The translations under genes and the position numbers were made by a program. From Gemmatimonadota bacterium (GTDB lineage: Bacteria; Gemmatimonadota; Gemmatimonadetes; Longimicrobiales; Gaopeijiaceae), in contig JAJDNC010000057.1 in assembly GCA_022340865.1 (NCBI GenBank), positions 1-42,086 of the forward strand: a stretch of 42,086 bases of DNA, read 5' to 3'. Within the stretch, counting starts at the first letter, position 1. Every line of letters begins with the position of its first letter. Below the pieces are notes generated by a model. It was not told the DNA's origin. It saw nothing but the letters and a program-made list of their open reading frames with translations, and did no database searches. Shown here piece after piece: positions 33,681 through 42,086 of the stretch.

Positions 33681-33721
33681 CTCCCGTCGGCCGGCATCCA
33701 AGGGCGTGCCGCCGTCGGGAG
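33681..33721. terminator. Bidirectional terminator-like hairpin between convergent genes
   Basis: CTCCCGtCGGCcGGCA (33681-33696) pairs with TGCCGCCGtCGGGAG (33707-33721): 14 bp, one T-T mismatch and one bulge. It lies between the S74 gene and the PPDK gene, which end facing each other. U-tracts are absent on both strands. Confidence 0.5.
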
Positions 33722-33732
33722 GAGAGGCTCCC

Positions 33733-36411
33733 CTACGCCCCGGCGCCCTCCGCCACGAGGGCCGGCTCCCGTGCGCTGCGGAGGGCGGCCTGCGCCGCCG
33801 CGAGCCTGGCGATGGGCACGCGGAACGGGGAGCAGCTCACGTAGTCGAGGCCGGCGGCCTGGAAGAACGCGATGGACGTCGGATCGCCCCCGTGCTCCCC
33901 GCACACGCCCACCACGAGATCCGGCCTGCGCGCCCGCCCGCTGCGGACGGCCATCTTCACGAGCTGCCCGACCCCGTCCTCGTCCACGACGGTGAACGGG
34001 TTCTCGGGCAGGATCTTCTCGTGCAGGTAGTGGTGGAGGAACTTCGACTCCGCATCGTCGCGCGAGAAGCCGAATGTGGTCTGGGTCAGGTCGTTGGTGC
34101 CGAAGGAGAAGAACTCCGCCTCGGTGGCGATGGCGTCCGCGGTGAGGGCCGCGCGCGGCACCTCGATCATCGTCCCGATCCGTCGCGGCAGCTCCATCCC
34201 GGTCTCCTTTTCGACCTGACGTGCGGTCTCCTCCACCAGCCGCCGCGTCCACGCCAGCTCCCGCACGTGCCCCACCAGCGGGATCATCACCTCCGGATGG
34301 ACCTCGATGCCCCGCTCGATGAGCTTCGCCGCGGCCTGGAAGATCGCGCGCGTCTGCATGCGATACACGCCCGGCATCGTGATGCCGAGCCTCACGCCCC
34401 GGTGCCCGAGCATCGGGTTGGACTCCTGGAGGCCGCGCACCTTCTTCAGGGCCCGCTCCTGGGCCGATGCCCCCTCCTCGTCACCGTGGGACCGGAGCGC
34501 GGCGGCGGTCGAGGACAGCTCATCGGTGCCAGGCAGGAACTCGTGGAGCGGCGGGTCCAGCAGGCGGATGGTCACGGGGTGGCCCGCCATCGCCTCCAAT
34601 ATCCCCTCGAAGTCCGACTGCTGCATGGGCTCCAGCTCGTCGAGGGCGGCGGCGCGCTCCGCCTCGTCCTCGGCCATGATCATGCGCCGCATCACGACGA
34701 GCCGCTCCGGGGTCATGAACATGTGCTCGGTCCGGCACAGGCCGATCCCCTCCGCGCCGAGCTCCCTCGAGCGGCTCGCGTCCTCGGGCGTGTCGGCATT
34801 GGCGTGCACGCCCATCGTGCGCACCTCGTCGGCCCACCCCATCAGAGTGCGGAACTCACTCGAGAACTCCGGCTCGATGGTGGGGACCTCCCCGGCGTAG
34901 ACCTCCCCGAGCGCGCCGTCGAAGGTGATGACGTCGCCCGCGCGCACCACAGTGTCGCCGGCGCGGAACGTCCGTCCCTTCGCATCGATGAGCAGGCTCT
35001 CGCAGCCGACGATGCAGGGCTTGCCCATGCCCCGCGCCACGATGGCGGCATGGCAGGTCATCCCTCCCCGGCTCGTCAGGACGCCCGCCGCCGCGACGAT
35101 CCCGTGGATGTCGTCCGGGGTCGTCTGGCCGCGCACCAGGATCACGGTCTTCCCCTCGCCGCCGAGCCGCTCGGCCGTGTCGGCGTCGAAGACGACCTCG
35201 CCGGTCGCCGCCCCCGGAGAGGCCGGCAGGCCCCTGGCGAGCACCGTCTTGGGCGCCTCGCGGTCCACGTTGCGGTGCAGGAGACGCACGATGTCCTCGG
35301 GATCGATGCGCAGGATCGCCTCCTCCTTGGAGATGACGCCCTCCCCGACCAGATCGTGGGCGATGCGCAGCGCGGCCCGCGGCGCGCGCTTTCCCCCGCG
35401 CGTCTGCAGCAGGAAGAGCCGCCCCTCCTGGACCGTGAACTCGATGTCCTGCATGTCGCGGTAGTGCCGCTCCAGGAGCGTGCACGTGTCCACCAGCTGC
35501 TGGTAGATCCCCGGCTGACGCTCCCGGAGAGCGTCGACGGGCAGCGGCGTTCGGATGCCCGCCACCACGTCCTCGCCCTGTGCGTTCGGCAGGTACTCCC
35601 CGTAGGGCTGCGGCTCGCCCGTGTTGGGGTTCCGCGTGAACACGACGCCGGTTCCCGACGTGTCCCCGCGGTTCCCGAAGACCATGACCTGCACGTTGAC
35701 CGCCGTCCCCAGGTCGTCGGGGATCCGGTGCACGCGCCGGTAGACGACGGCGCGCTCGTTGTCCCACGAGTCGAACACCGCCCGGATGGCCAAGAGGAGC
35801 TGCTCCTCGGGATCCTGCGGGAAGTCCCGTTGGCATTCGTCGCGGACGAGGCTTCGGTAGTCCCCGATGACCTCGCGCAGACCGTCCACGTCCAGATCCG
35901 TGTCGAGACGGGCTCCGTGACGGTGCTTCCTGTTCTCCAGCAGCTCCTCGAACCGGTCGTGGCCGATGCCCAGCACCACGTTGCCGAACATCTGCATGAA
36001 CCGCCGGTACGTGTCGTAGGCGAAGCGCGCATCGCCGGTGGTGGCGGCGAGCCCCTGCACCGATTCGTCGTTGAGGCCGAGGTTCAGGACCGTATCCATC
36101 ATCCCGGGCATGGAGATCGCCGCCCCCGACCGCACGGAGACCAGCAGCGGGTCGGTGGCTCCGCCCAGCGTCTTGCCGGCACGCTGCTCCAGCGCCTTCA
36201 CGGATTCACGAATCGGCTCCCGGAGGGCGTCGAAGAAGGGCTCACCCGCGCGCACATACTCGATGCACGCCTGTGCGGTGAGGGTGAAGCCCGGGGGCAC
36301 GGGAAGGCCGATGGAGGTCATCTCGGCCAGGGCCGAGCCCTTGCCTCCGAGGATGTCGCGCATGTCGGCCCGACCCTCCTCGAAGGCATAGATCCACTTC
36401 GCGTCGCCCAT
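33733..36411 (-). CDS. ppdK: Pyruvate, phosphate dikinase
   Basis: 892 residues, the normal PPDK length. It interconverts pyruvate, ATP and phosphate with PEP, AMP and pyrophosphate. The N-terminal ATP-grasp region begins KWIYAFEEGRADMRDILGGKG (quoted positions 5-25). The swivelling domain carries T452-C-H454 (GGMTCHAAIVARGMGKPCIVG region), with H454 the phosphocarrier and T452 the regulatory Thr two residues before it. The C-terminal PEP/pyruvate barrel includes CRTEHMF, GTNDLTQTTFG and CGEHGGD. The start overlaps the stop of the PPDK regulator gene by one base (TGATG-type junction). In many bacteria PPDK with pyruvate kinase allows reversible, PPi-linked glycolysis and gluconeogenesis; a pyruvate kinase-like gene lies 2.1 kb away. 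Confidence 0.97.
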   Translation of the reverse strand: MGDAKWIYAFEEGRADMRDILGGKGSALAEMTSIGLPVPPGFTLTAQACIEYVRAGEPFFDALREPIRESVKALEQRAGKTLGGATDPLLVSVRSGAAISMPGMMDTVLNLGLNDESVQGLAATTGDARFAYDTYRRFMQMFGNVVLGIGHDRFEELLENRKHRHGARLDTDLDVDGLREVIGDYRSLVRDECQRDFPQDPEEQLLLAIRAVFDSWDNERAVVYRRVHRIPDDLGTAVNVQVMVFGNRGDTSGTGVVFTRNPNTGEPQPYGEYLPNAQGEDVVAGIRTPLPVDALRERQPGIYQQLVDTCTLLERHYRDMQDIEFTVQEGRLFLLQTRGGKRAPRAALRIAHDLVGEGVISKEEAILRIDPEDIVRLLHRNVDREAPKTVLARGLPASPGAATGEVVFDADTAERLGGEGKTVILVRGQTTPDDIHGIVAAAGVLTSRGGMTCHAAIVARGMGKPCIVGCESLLIDAKGRTFRAGDTVVRAGDVITFDGALGEVYAGEVPTIEPEFSSEFRTLMGWADEVRTMGVHANADTPEDASRSRELGAEGIGLCRTEHMFMTPERLVVMRRMIMAEDEAERAAALDELEPMQQSDFEGILEAMAGHPVTIRLLDPPLHEFLPGTDELSSTAAALRSHGDEEGASAQERALKKVRGLQESNPMLGHRGVRLGITMPGVYRMQTRAIFQAAAKLIERGIEVHPEVMIPLVGHVRELAWTRRLVEETARQVEKETGMELPRRIGTMIEVPRAALTADAIATEAEFFSFGTNDLTQTTFGFSRDDAESKFLHHYLHEKILPENPFTVVDEDGVGQLVKMAVRSGRARRPDLVVGVCGEHGGDPTSIAFFQAAGLDYVSCSPFRVPIARLAAAQAALRSAREPALVAEGAGA

Positions 36412-37211
36412 CAGGACTCTCCCTCTCCCAGGACTTCGAGGACCTCTCGTGCAGTCTCTTCCACTGCCTTGTACGTGACGTCGATGACCGCGCAGCCGAG
36501 CTGTCTGAACACGCGGTTGGCAAAACGGATCTCCTCCGCGATTCGCGACGGATCCGCGTAACCGGCCCCAAGCTCCACGTCCAGCGTGCGCAGCCGCTCC
36601 TCGCGGATCTGCCGCAGCTTGTCGGCCCTTACCGTGAACCCGACGATGCGATCCCGATCGATGCTATCGAGCTCCCGAGGTGGGTCCAGCTCCGGAACGA
36701 GGGGCACGTTGGCAACCTTGTACCCCTTCCGCGCCAGGTACATCGAGACGGGCGTCTTCGAGCAGCGAGACACCCCGACGAGCACGACATCGGCGTTCGC
36801 GAGGCCCGAAACGCTCCGACCGTCGTCGTACTTCACGGCGAACTCGATGGCGTCCACCCGACGGAAGTACTCCGCATCGAGACGGTGCGAGAGGCCGGGC
36901 AAGAGACGGGGTGGTGTGGGCGTCACGCGGCTGAAGGCGTCGAGCACGGGCCCGAGCACGTCCACCGTCGCCAGGTCGAGGCGTCCCGCCTCGGAACGGA
37001 CGAACGAGCGGAGCTCGGGATCGACGAGCGTAAAGACCAGCACGCCGTTGCGTCGCTTCGCGTCGGTCAGGGCTCGGAGCACGGCCGCGCGGTCGTTGGC
37101 GTAGGCGACCCTGAAGAACTCCGTGTCCCCGTCGTCGAACTGGCTCGCACCGGCGCGTGCGACGGCTTCAGCCGTCTCACCGAGGGCGTCGGACAATACG
37201 TAGACGACCAA
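36411..37211 (-). CDS. ppsR: Pyruvate, phosphate dikinase regulatory protein (DUF299 kinase/phosphorylase)
   Basis: 266 residues, the typical length. The family nucleotide loop is G146-V-S-R-C-S-K-T, followed by the MYLARKGYKVANVPLVPE segment, both diagnostic of DUF299 (RP1/PSRP). The enzyme uses ADP to phosphorylate the Thr near the catalytic His of PPDK (T452 in the neighbour), inactivating it, and removes the phosphate by Pi-dependent phosphorolysis. Adjacency to ppdK and the one-base overlap make PPDK rather than PEP synthase the target. The start is TTG at 37211 (GAGG about 6-9 bp upstream), which probably keeps the regulator below the level of PPDK. A good promoter lies at 37272-37299. 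Confidence 0.95.
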   Translation of the reverse strand: MVVYVLSDALGETAEAVARAGASQFDDGDTEFFRVAYANDRAAVLRALTDAKRRNGVLVFTLVDPELRSFVRSEAGRLDLATVDVLGPVLDAFSRVTPTPPRLLPGLSHRLDAEYFRRVDAIEFAVKYDDGRSVSGLANADVVLVGVSRCSKTPVSMYLARKGYKVANVPLVPELDPPRELDSIDRDRIVGFTVRADKLRQIREERLRTLDVELGAGYADPSRIAEEIRFANRVFRQLGCAVIDVTYKAVEETAREVLEVLGEGES

Positions 37212-37271
37212 GGTCCGCCTCGATCGGTTTGGGCCACGGGGCCGCCAGGGCAGCGCGACAAGGGGTGGGCA

Positions 37272-37299
37272 AGTATGGCACGGGGAAACACAGTGTCAA
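37272..37299 (-). promoter_or_regulatory. Near-consensus housekeeping promoter of ppsR-ppdK
   Basis: On the minus strand: TTGACA (37299-37294), a 16-bp spacer, then CATACT (37277-37272). The -35 is perfect and the -10 close. Transcription would begin near 37265, giving a leader of about 54 nt before the TTG start. Confidence 0.65.
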
Positions 37300-37676
37300 G
37301 GCACACAGGGCCTGGACGGGCCCGGGACGGAACATCGACGAAGGTAGCGGCCTGAAGGGGACCGTCGATACGACGGTCGCGGCGGAATCCCGGGCCCGCG
37401 ACGGGACCCCGCGAGATGGCAACAGGGGTGAGTTTCGGCGCGCATTACCTTTTTGCCTCTCGCATCGTCTTGTCCCCGACGCGCGTCGTTTGTAGGGGAT
37501 GGAGCCCTGCTGGCGGGGGGTGATTCACCAGTCTCGCCAAGCTCCGGCACGGCGGCAGGCCTCCAAGGAATCTCAACTTCGCTGAGGAGCCCCAAGATGA
37601 GGCGACGCCCGCGCCGACTGAGCCCGGGGAAGGAGGCCGAGGGGCAGGAAGCGGCGCCGAAGTCATCGTGTCATCG
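37300..37676. other. 377-bp intergenic region, no gene seen
   Basis: This separates the ppsR promoter from the end of the outer-membrane protein gene. Short frames on both strands lack a good start or recognisable product. An AT-richer patch (TTACCTTTTTGCC, 37445-37457) and the palindrome ACGCGCGT (37478-37485) stand out, without a clear role. No terminator with a U-tract was found for the gene ending at 37677. Confidence 0.45.
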
Positions 37677-38450
37677 TCACACCGGTGGAGTCCAGACCAC
37701 CGACAGCGCAGCGTAATGGAGCCACGCGAACGTATACACCGCCTTCACGTCGGCTCCGCCCTCGACCATGCGATATCCAGCCTGCATGGCCCACCGGCGG
37801 CTCAGCTCGTAGCCGAGCTTGAGGGCCGCGTCAATGGCGCGGCCCGGCCCTCCAGCCAGACCGTCGACATCCAGCACCATGCGCCAATCGGACTCGAAGC
37901 GCCATTCACCGGACAGGTGCAGGAGCGGCACGAACCCCAGGTCGTCCTTCCGGCTCGAGATCCCGTTCTGGCGCAGGGCGATGGTGGCATCCCGGACCTT
38001 CGCGGTAAGCCCCACCCACGCCCTGGTACGATCCCCGGAGTGAGCCAGGTAGCGGTACGACAGGCGATAGGAGTTGAACGTGTACGTCGCCTCGAGTGGC
38101 TGCCCCGCCTGGTACGTGCGGCCGACGAACCGGATGTCGCGATTCGGTACGCCCGTCTCCGTCAGGGAAAACGGGGCGACCAGGAGACGCAGCCCGTGAC
38201 GCTCCCCCACATTCCACGTGACATAGAGACGTCCCGCCGGCCACGGGCCGGCGCCGACCAGATCGTACAACGAGAAGCGGGTCGCCGATCCGTCGTTGGG
38301 GATCTCCACGTCGTTGTAGCTCTGCCATGCAGGCCCACCTTCCAGCTCGACGACCACCTTGGGCACCTGGGCCACGGCCTCGACAGGCAAGAGAGGAATC
38401 GGGGTCACCAGAGCGGCAAGGGCAGCGAGACTGCGGATGGTGTGCGACAT
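37677..38450 (-). CDS. Outer-membrane beta-barrel-like protein
   Basis: 257 residues with a Sec signal peptide (cleavage near AVAQ, residue 28). The mature part alternates hydrophobic and polar residues in short strands with aromatic ends (LYVTWNVGERHGLRLLVAPF, ATYTFNSYRLSYRYLAHSG, LSGEWRFESDWRMVLDVDG, ALKLGYELSRRWAMQAGYRM) and ends in a terminal strand (YAALSVVWTPPV), as expected of a small 8-10-strand porin-like barrel. The C-terminal residue is Val rather than the usual Phe. I cannot name a family. AGGAG precedes the ATG at 38450. It follows the pyruvate kinase gene by 44 bp, so both may share a transcript, an unexpected pairing. Confidence 0.75.
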   Translation of the reverse strand: MSHTIRSLAALAALVTPIPLLPVEAVAQVPKVVVELEGGPAWQSYNDVEIPNDGSATRFSLYDLVGAGPWPAGRLYVTWNVGERHGLRLLVAPFSLTETGVPNRDIRFVGRTYQAGQPLEATYTFNSYRLSYRYLAHSGDRTRAWVGLTAKVRDATIALRQNGISSRKDDLGFVPLLHLSGEWRFESDWRMVLDVDGLAGGPGRAIDAALKLGYELSRRWAMQAGYRMVEGGADVKAVYTFAWLHYAALSVVWTPPV

Positions 38451-38494
38451 GATCGCTCCTCGGTCATGCGATTGAGAGTGCGCGCAGACAATCC

Positions 38495-40372
38495 CTACCG
38501 AAGCCAGGTCCTCCCCTGTCGGGTGCCCACGCTCCGCCCCACCTCCTCGGAGTCGGGCTCCTCCAGCGTGAGCGCCGGAAGGAGCGTCGCCTTCTTCCTC
38601 TGGTAGCCCTGTACCGAACGGAGCAGGTGGTCCAGCGTGCGGATGGCCTCGGTGATGAACGGACCCTTGTTGAGCATCACGCACTCGGCGCGCTGGGCCA
38701 TGGCGACGTCGGAGATCTCCGAGCGCGTCGGGAGGCCCGTCTTGGCCAGCTTCTCCAGGACCTGGGTGGCCCACACCACCGGCACGTGGGCCGCCTCGCA
38801 GACCCAGAGGATCTCCTCCTGGATCTGCGCCAGGTGCGTCCATCCGGCCTCCACCGCCAGGTCGCCCCGGGCGATCATCACGCCCACCGCCGGCCGCTCC
38901 ATGGCAACCAGCAGAATACCCGGCAGATGCTGGAATCCCCGGCGGGTCTCGATCTTGAGGATGAGACCGAGCTCGTCGCCGCCCACGGCGTCCAGCTCGT
39001 CCAGGAGGTCCTCCACGTCGTCGGGATGGTTCACGAAGGACGCGCTCACCCCGTCGGCGTGCGCGGCGATGAAGCGTAGGTCCTCCTTGTCCTTGGCCGT
39101 CAGCCCGGTGATGCGCAGAGCGCTCTCGGGGAGGTTGATCCCCTTGTCTCCCCGGAGCCTCGTGCCGCCGGGCTTGGCACGGGTGATCTCGACGGTGATC
39201 TCGCCGTCGCGGACGTCGCGGATCACGCCGTGGATCTTCCCGTCGTCCAGGAGGAGGGGCTCGCCCGGGCGCACGTCGTCCAAGAGCTCGGGGAGCGTGC
39301 ACGAGACGTGGGCCGGAACGGGGGGACATCCCTCTCCCCCGCGCCGGGCCGGCTCTCCCGGGCGCGGGTCCTTGTGCACCACCAGGACGTCACCCACGCG
39401 CAGCACGATGGGATCCTCCGTGGCCGGGAGATCCCCCACTTCCCCGGTGCAGCGCACGGTCCCGTCCTCTTCCGGCAGCTCCAGAGCCAGCCCGGTCTCC
39501 AGATACGCCGTGGCGGGACAGAGCGCCGTGGCCCTCCCGTCTTCGACGCATTCCACGACGAGGCGGCTCTTCTTGTCCCGCGTGTCCCGGAAAGAGATGC
39601 GGCTGCCCGGCTCGAGGCGCGCGAACAGCTCCGGTGACACGGGGATCAGCCCGGCACCCGGCACGGGCGCCAGCGTCACGATCTCCGGACCGAGGATATT
39701 GCCCCGCACGTCCTTGGTCGGGTGGATCCTCAGGACCTTCGGGCCGGGCGCCAGCGGGCCCGTGCGGATCTTGGGTCCGCACACGTCCATGAACGTCCTG
39801 CAGGAGCGCCCCGTCGCCCTACGGGCGCGCTCGACATGGGCGAGCATCCGCTCCCACCGGTCCGGTCCGTCGTGGGCGCAGTTGATACGCACGCAGTTCG
39901 CGCCGGCGACGAGGATGTCGCGGATGAGGCGATAGTCGTCCGCGGCCTCCGAGGGGAGCGTGACCATGATCCGGATGGGACTCCCCTTCACCTTCTTTCC
40001 CAGGAGCGCCCGGGTGTGCCGCCGGATGAGCTTCTTCCCCTGCTTGAAGGTGACCGGCCCCTTCTTCGGCTTTCCCCTGCGGCCCTGAAGGGCGCGCACC
40101 GCGTGCAGGACGGCATGCACGTTGGCGAGCACGTGGGCTTCCGCGCGGCCGAGGCTGGACAGCCCCAGCAGGCCGAGCTCCGACTGCAGATCCCGGCTGT
40201 CGCGGTGCCGGAGGGCGAGGTAGTGGAGGAGATTCAGCCCGCTCTTGAGCTGCTCCGGATGGAGCTGCTCGAGCTGCACACGGTACCGTTCCTCGAATGC
40301 CCCGGCGTCATCGAGGATCCGCTCCAGCTCGCATCGGACGGCAGCCAGACGCTCCGCACGCTTGGCCTTCAC
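38495..40372 (-). CDS. Atypical pyruvate kinase with N-terminal extension
   Basis: 625 residues from a GTG with an ideal GGGAGGT site. The first ~130 residues are a helical, basic extension not found in standard PykF/PykA. The barrel and B domain follow: SEAADDYRLIRDILVAGANC (usual position of the first substrate loop), MDVCGPKIRTG, the catalytic Lys K473 in LILKIETRRG, MIARGDLAVE (RGDLGVE in most), and WATQVLEKLAKTGLPTRSE. The protein ends shortly after the barrel, so the C-terminal allosteric domain is missing. It should convert PEP and ADP to pyruvate and ATP without the classical effector site. It is encoded near PPDK, which catalyses the opposing direction, and 44 bp before the barrel protein gene. 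Confidence 0.85.
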   Translation of the reverse strand: MKAKRAERLAAVRCELERILDDAGAFEERYRVQLEQLHPEQLKSGLNLLHYLALRHRDSRDLQSELGLLGLSSLGRAEAHVLANVHAVLHAVRALQGRRGKPKKGPVTFKQGKKLIRRHTRALLGKKVKGSPIRIMVTLPSEAADDYRLIRDILVAGANCVRINCAHDGPDRWERMLAHVERARRATGRSCRTFMDVCGPKIRTGPLAPGPKVLRIHPTKDVRGNILGPEIVTLAPVPGAGLIPVSPELFARLEPGSRISFRDTRDKKSRLVVECVEDGRATALCPATAYLETGLALELPEEDGTVRCTGEVGDLPATEDPIVLRVGDVLVVHKDPRPGEPARRGGEGCPPVPAHVSCTLPELLDDVRPGEPLLLDDGKIHGVIRDVRDGEITVEITRAKPGGTRLRGDKGINLPESALRITGLTAKDKEDLRFIAAHADGVSASFVNHPDDVEDLLDELDAVGGDELGLILKIETRRGFQHLPGILLVAMERPAVGVMIARGDLAVEAGWTHLAQIQEEILWVCEAAHVPVVWATQVLEKLAKTGLPTRSEISDVAMAQRAECVMLNKGPFITEAIRTLDHLLRSVQGYQRKKATLLPALTLEEPDSEEVGRSVGTRQGRTWLR

Positions 40373-40665
40373 GGTGGGACCTCCCGCGGGGCCCGAACCC
40401 CACTCTCGTGTGGTGCGCCCGTCCCCTTCTCGTTCGGGAACGGCACGCCCGGACCACAACCCCACCCGCCTGAGGAAAACGCTAGAACCCCCGGCTGAGA
40501 CGGGCAAGGAGATCTCGACGGTACCGCGCACCCACGGATGGCGATGAGGTCGTCCCATGGCGATCCGTCCCGGTCCTGGCGCATCTCTCCGCCGACCCTA
40601 GAATCCCGTGTCGGCGTCCGCGCTCCGCTCCTCCCAGCCCACTGCCCCCGCTCACCGGACCCATC
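40373..40665. other. Divergent intergenic region with weak promoter-like TAGAAT
   Basis: 293 bp between the pyruvate kinase gene (leftward) and the peptidase gene (rightward). TAGAAT at 40599-40604 is a possible -10 for the peptidase, but no matching -35 is visible. Nothing else recognisable is present. Confidence 0.35.
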
Positions 40666-42086
40666 ATGAACTGGAAAGCCCTCCTGCTCGCTCTCGCGAT
40701 CCCCACCACCACACTCGCCCAGACCGGCCGCCGCGCCCGCGCCACGACCGCCGCGCCGCCGGAGCCGGTTCCCTCCACGATGAGGGTGCGGGCACCGGCC
40801 CCGGTGCACGTCACCACCCAGCACAGCATCACCATCGACGGCCAGCGCATCGACTACGACGCCACCGTGGGGAGCATCATCCTCCGCAACGCCGCGGGTC
40901 AGCCGACCGGCGAGCTCTACTACACGGCCTACACGAAGCGCGGCGTGACCGACGAATCCACCCGTCCCCTCATGTTCGCCTACAACGGCGGGCCCGGCTC
41001 GTCCTCGATCTGGGTGCACATGGGGCTCCTCGGTCCCAAGCGCGTGGACATCCCCGACGCGGTCCACGCCCCGCCGCCGCCATACCGCCTGGTCGACAAC
41101 CAGTACAGCATGCTCGACAAGGCCGACCTGGTGTTCATCGATCCCATCGGCACCGGCTACAGCCGGCCGGTGGGCGTGGGGAAGGGATCGGACTTCTGGG
41201 GCGTGGACAAGGACGCCAACTCGCTGGCGCAGTTCATCATGCGCTGGTTGAGCGAGAACGACCGCTGGAACTCGCCGCGCTACATCATGGGCGAGAGCTA
41301 CGGCACCATGCGCTCGGCGGTGCTCAGCGCCGTGCTGCAGCAGCGCGACCACGTCGACCTCAACGGAGTGGTCCTCCTCTCGGCGTCCCTCGACTTCGAG
41401 ACCAAGACCTTCAATCCCGGCAACGACGAGGCGTACCTGATGTTCCTGCCGACCTACGCCGCCGTCGCCTGGTACCATCACGCCCTGCCCCAGCGACCCG
41501 CCGAGCTGCGCCCGTTCCTGCACCGGGTCGAGCACTTCGCCATCAACGGCTACGCTCTCGCGCTGTTGGCCGACAGCCTCCCGCCCGCGCGCCGAAAGGC
41601 GATCATCGACACCCTGCACCAGTACACGGGCCTGAGCCGCGACTACCTGGACATGGCCAACCTCCGCGTCACCGCCGCCCAGTTCCAGAAGGAGCTGCTG
41701 CGCGAGCACGGTGAGCTGGTGAGCCGGCTGGACGCGCGCTTCACGGGCGCGACCGGCGATCTGCTTGCCGAGGGCGCGAACTACGATCCGCAATCCCGGG
41801 ATATCGGGTCGGCGTACGTCTCGCTGTTCAACCAGTACATGCACACCGACCTGAACTACGGGAAGGACATGGTCTACACGGTGGGCGGCGCCGTGCGCGG
41901 CTGGGACTGGAACCACAACAACACCGTGGGCGGCCGGCCCGGCTACACGAACTCGGCGGTGGACCTGGCGCGGACGCTGAGCCAGAACCCACGGCTGCAC
42001 GTGATGCTCAACAGCGGGCTTTTCGATCTGGCCACCCCGTACTTCGCCTCCGAGTGGATCATGGACCACCTGGGGGTGCCGAGCGA
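40666..42086 (+). CDS. Secreted serine carboxypeptidase, family S10 (partial, runs off the window)
   Basis: 473 codons are present, from ATG 40666 to the window end without a stop. A signal peptide (WKALLLALAIPTTTLAQ) is followed by an alpha/beta-hydrolase of the S10 family. NGGPGSSS forms the oxyanion region, the nucleophile is S211 in GESYGT, and the probable catalytic Asp is D454 in NSGLFDLATP. The catalytic His should lie in the missing C-terminal part. S10 enzymes remove C-terminal residues from peptides, often at acidic pH; in this phylum they are usually exported and serve peptide scavenging. The ribosome binding site is weak, and the leader is described in the preceding entry. Confidence 0.92.
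   Translation, partial: MNWKALLLALAIPTTTLAQTGRRARATTAAPPEPVPSTMRVRAPAPVHVTTQHSITIDGQRIDYDATVGSIILRNAAGQPTGELYYTAYTKRGVTDESTRPLMFAYNGGPGSSSIWVHMGLLGPKRVDIPDAVHAPPPPYRLVDNQYSMLDKADLVFIDPIGTGYSRPVGVGKGSDFWGVDKDANSLAQFIMRWLSENDRWNSPRYIMGESYGTMRSAVLSAVLQQRDHVDLNGVVLLSASLDFETKTFNPGNDEAYLMFLPTYAAVAWYHHALPQRPAELRPFLHRVEHFAINGYALALLADSLPPARRKAIIDTLHQYTGLSRDYLDMANLRVTAAQFQKELLREHGELVSRLDARFTGATGDLLAEGANYDPQSRDIGSAYVSLFNQYMHTDLNYGKDMVYTVGGAVRGWDWNHNNTVGGRPGYTNSAVDLARTLSQNPRLHVMLNSGLFDLATPYFASEWIMDHLGVPS

Noticed and set aside
37430..37600. Possible second riboswitch upstream of or behind the outer-membrane gene
   Set aside because: Short GCAAA and GAAA stretches recall GEMM, but the order and stems do not fit on either strand.
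40608..41714. A plus-strand frame overlapping the S10 peptidase
   Set aside because: It is the out-of-frame shadow of the peptidase, whose own frame stays open to the window end and carries the catalytic motifs.

Overview
The window is high-GC DNA (roughly two thirds G+C or more by eye) with densely packed genes on both strands. There are no rRNA genes, tRNA genes, CRISPR arrays or recognisable insertion sequences. Several gene types together point to Gemmatimonadota or a close relative: a Ser/Thr kinase fused to a TolB/PD40 propeller, a PadR regulator with an ADOP-type FtsX/MacB permease, Ig-like Big-domain lipoproteins, and a PPDK with its DUF299 regulator. This placement is inferred from gene content; there is no rRNA to confirm it.

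Region 1 (9-11042, all minus strand) is a ten-gene signalling and transport locus. In transcription order it encodes a short DHp protein with a degenerate ATPase part (ChpT-like), a tandem double receiver, a CACHE-type histidine kinase, two single receivers, a CBS protein, an SLC13/DASS permease, a second CACHE histidine kinase, a second CBS protein, and a receiver domain fused to a second SLC13 permease. No DNA-binding output domain is present, and the only receiver carrying an effector carries a transporter. The locus therefore looks like a phosphorelay that acts directly on transport.

Region 2 (11558-16483) has a GntR (YtrA-like) regulator, an ABC ATPase and an ABC-2-type permease in a translationally coupled minus-strand operon with a palindromic operator. 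It faces away from a fused alpha-beta E1 2-oxoacid dehydrogenase gene. Region 3 (16484-20928) is a 646-bp structured intergenic stretch, a tail-anchored hypothetical protein, and a PadR-ADOP permease pair. A P1B ATPase with an unusual TPC motif follows on the minus strand.

Region 4 (23180-25701) is a transcription unit that appears to carry a sigma-54-like promoter, a GEMM-I cyclic-dinucleotide riboswitch and a competing terminator-like hairpin. These precede a multi-spanning membrane protein and a von Willebrand A lipoprotein. Riboswitch position 20 (Vc2 numbering) is A, the change associated with 3',3'-cGAMP recognition. I know of no described function for the two proteins, so this is a strong candidate for an undescribed second-messenger-controlled envelope system.

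Region 5 (25803-33618) holds the kinase-propeller gene, an AlaX-type editing protein, a cupin gene divergent from a MarR regulator over two related operators, a Big-domain lipoprotein, and a YadA-head/peptidase S74 surface protein. Region 6 (33733-40372, minus) is carbon metabolism: PPDK and its bifunctional regulator under a near-consensus promoter, an outer-membrane beta-barrel-like protein, and an atypical pyruvate kinase with an N-terminal extension and no C-terminal domain. A secreted S10 serine carboxypeptidase starts at 40666 and runs off the end of the window.
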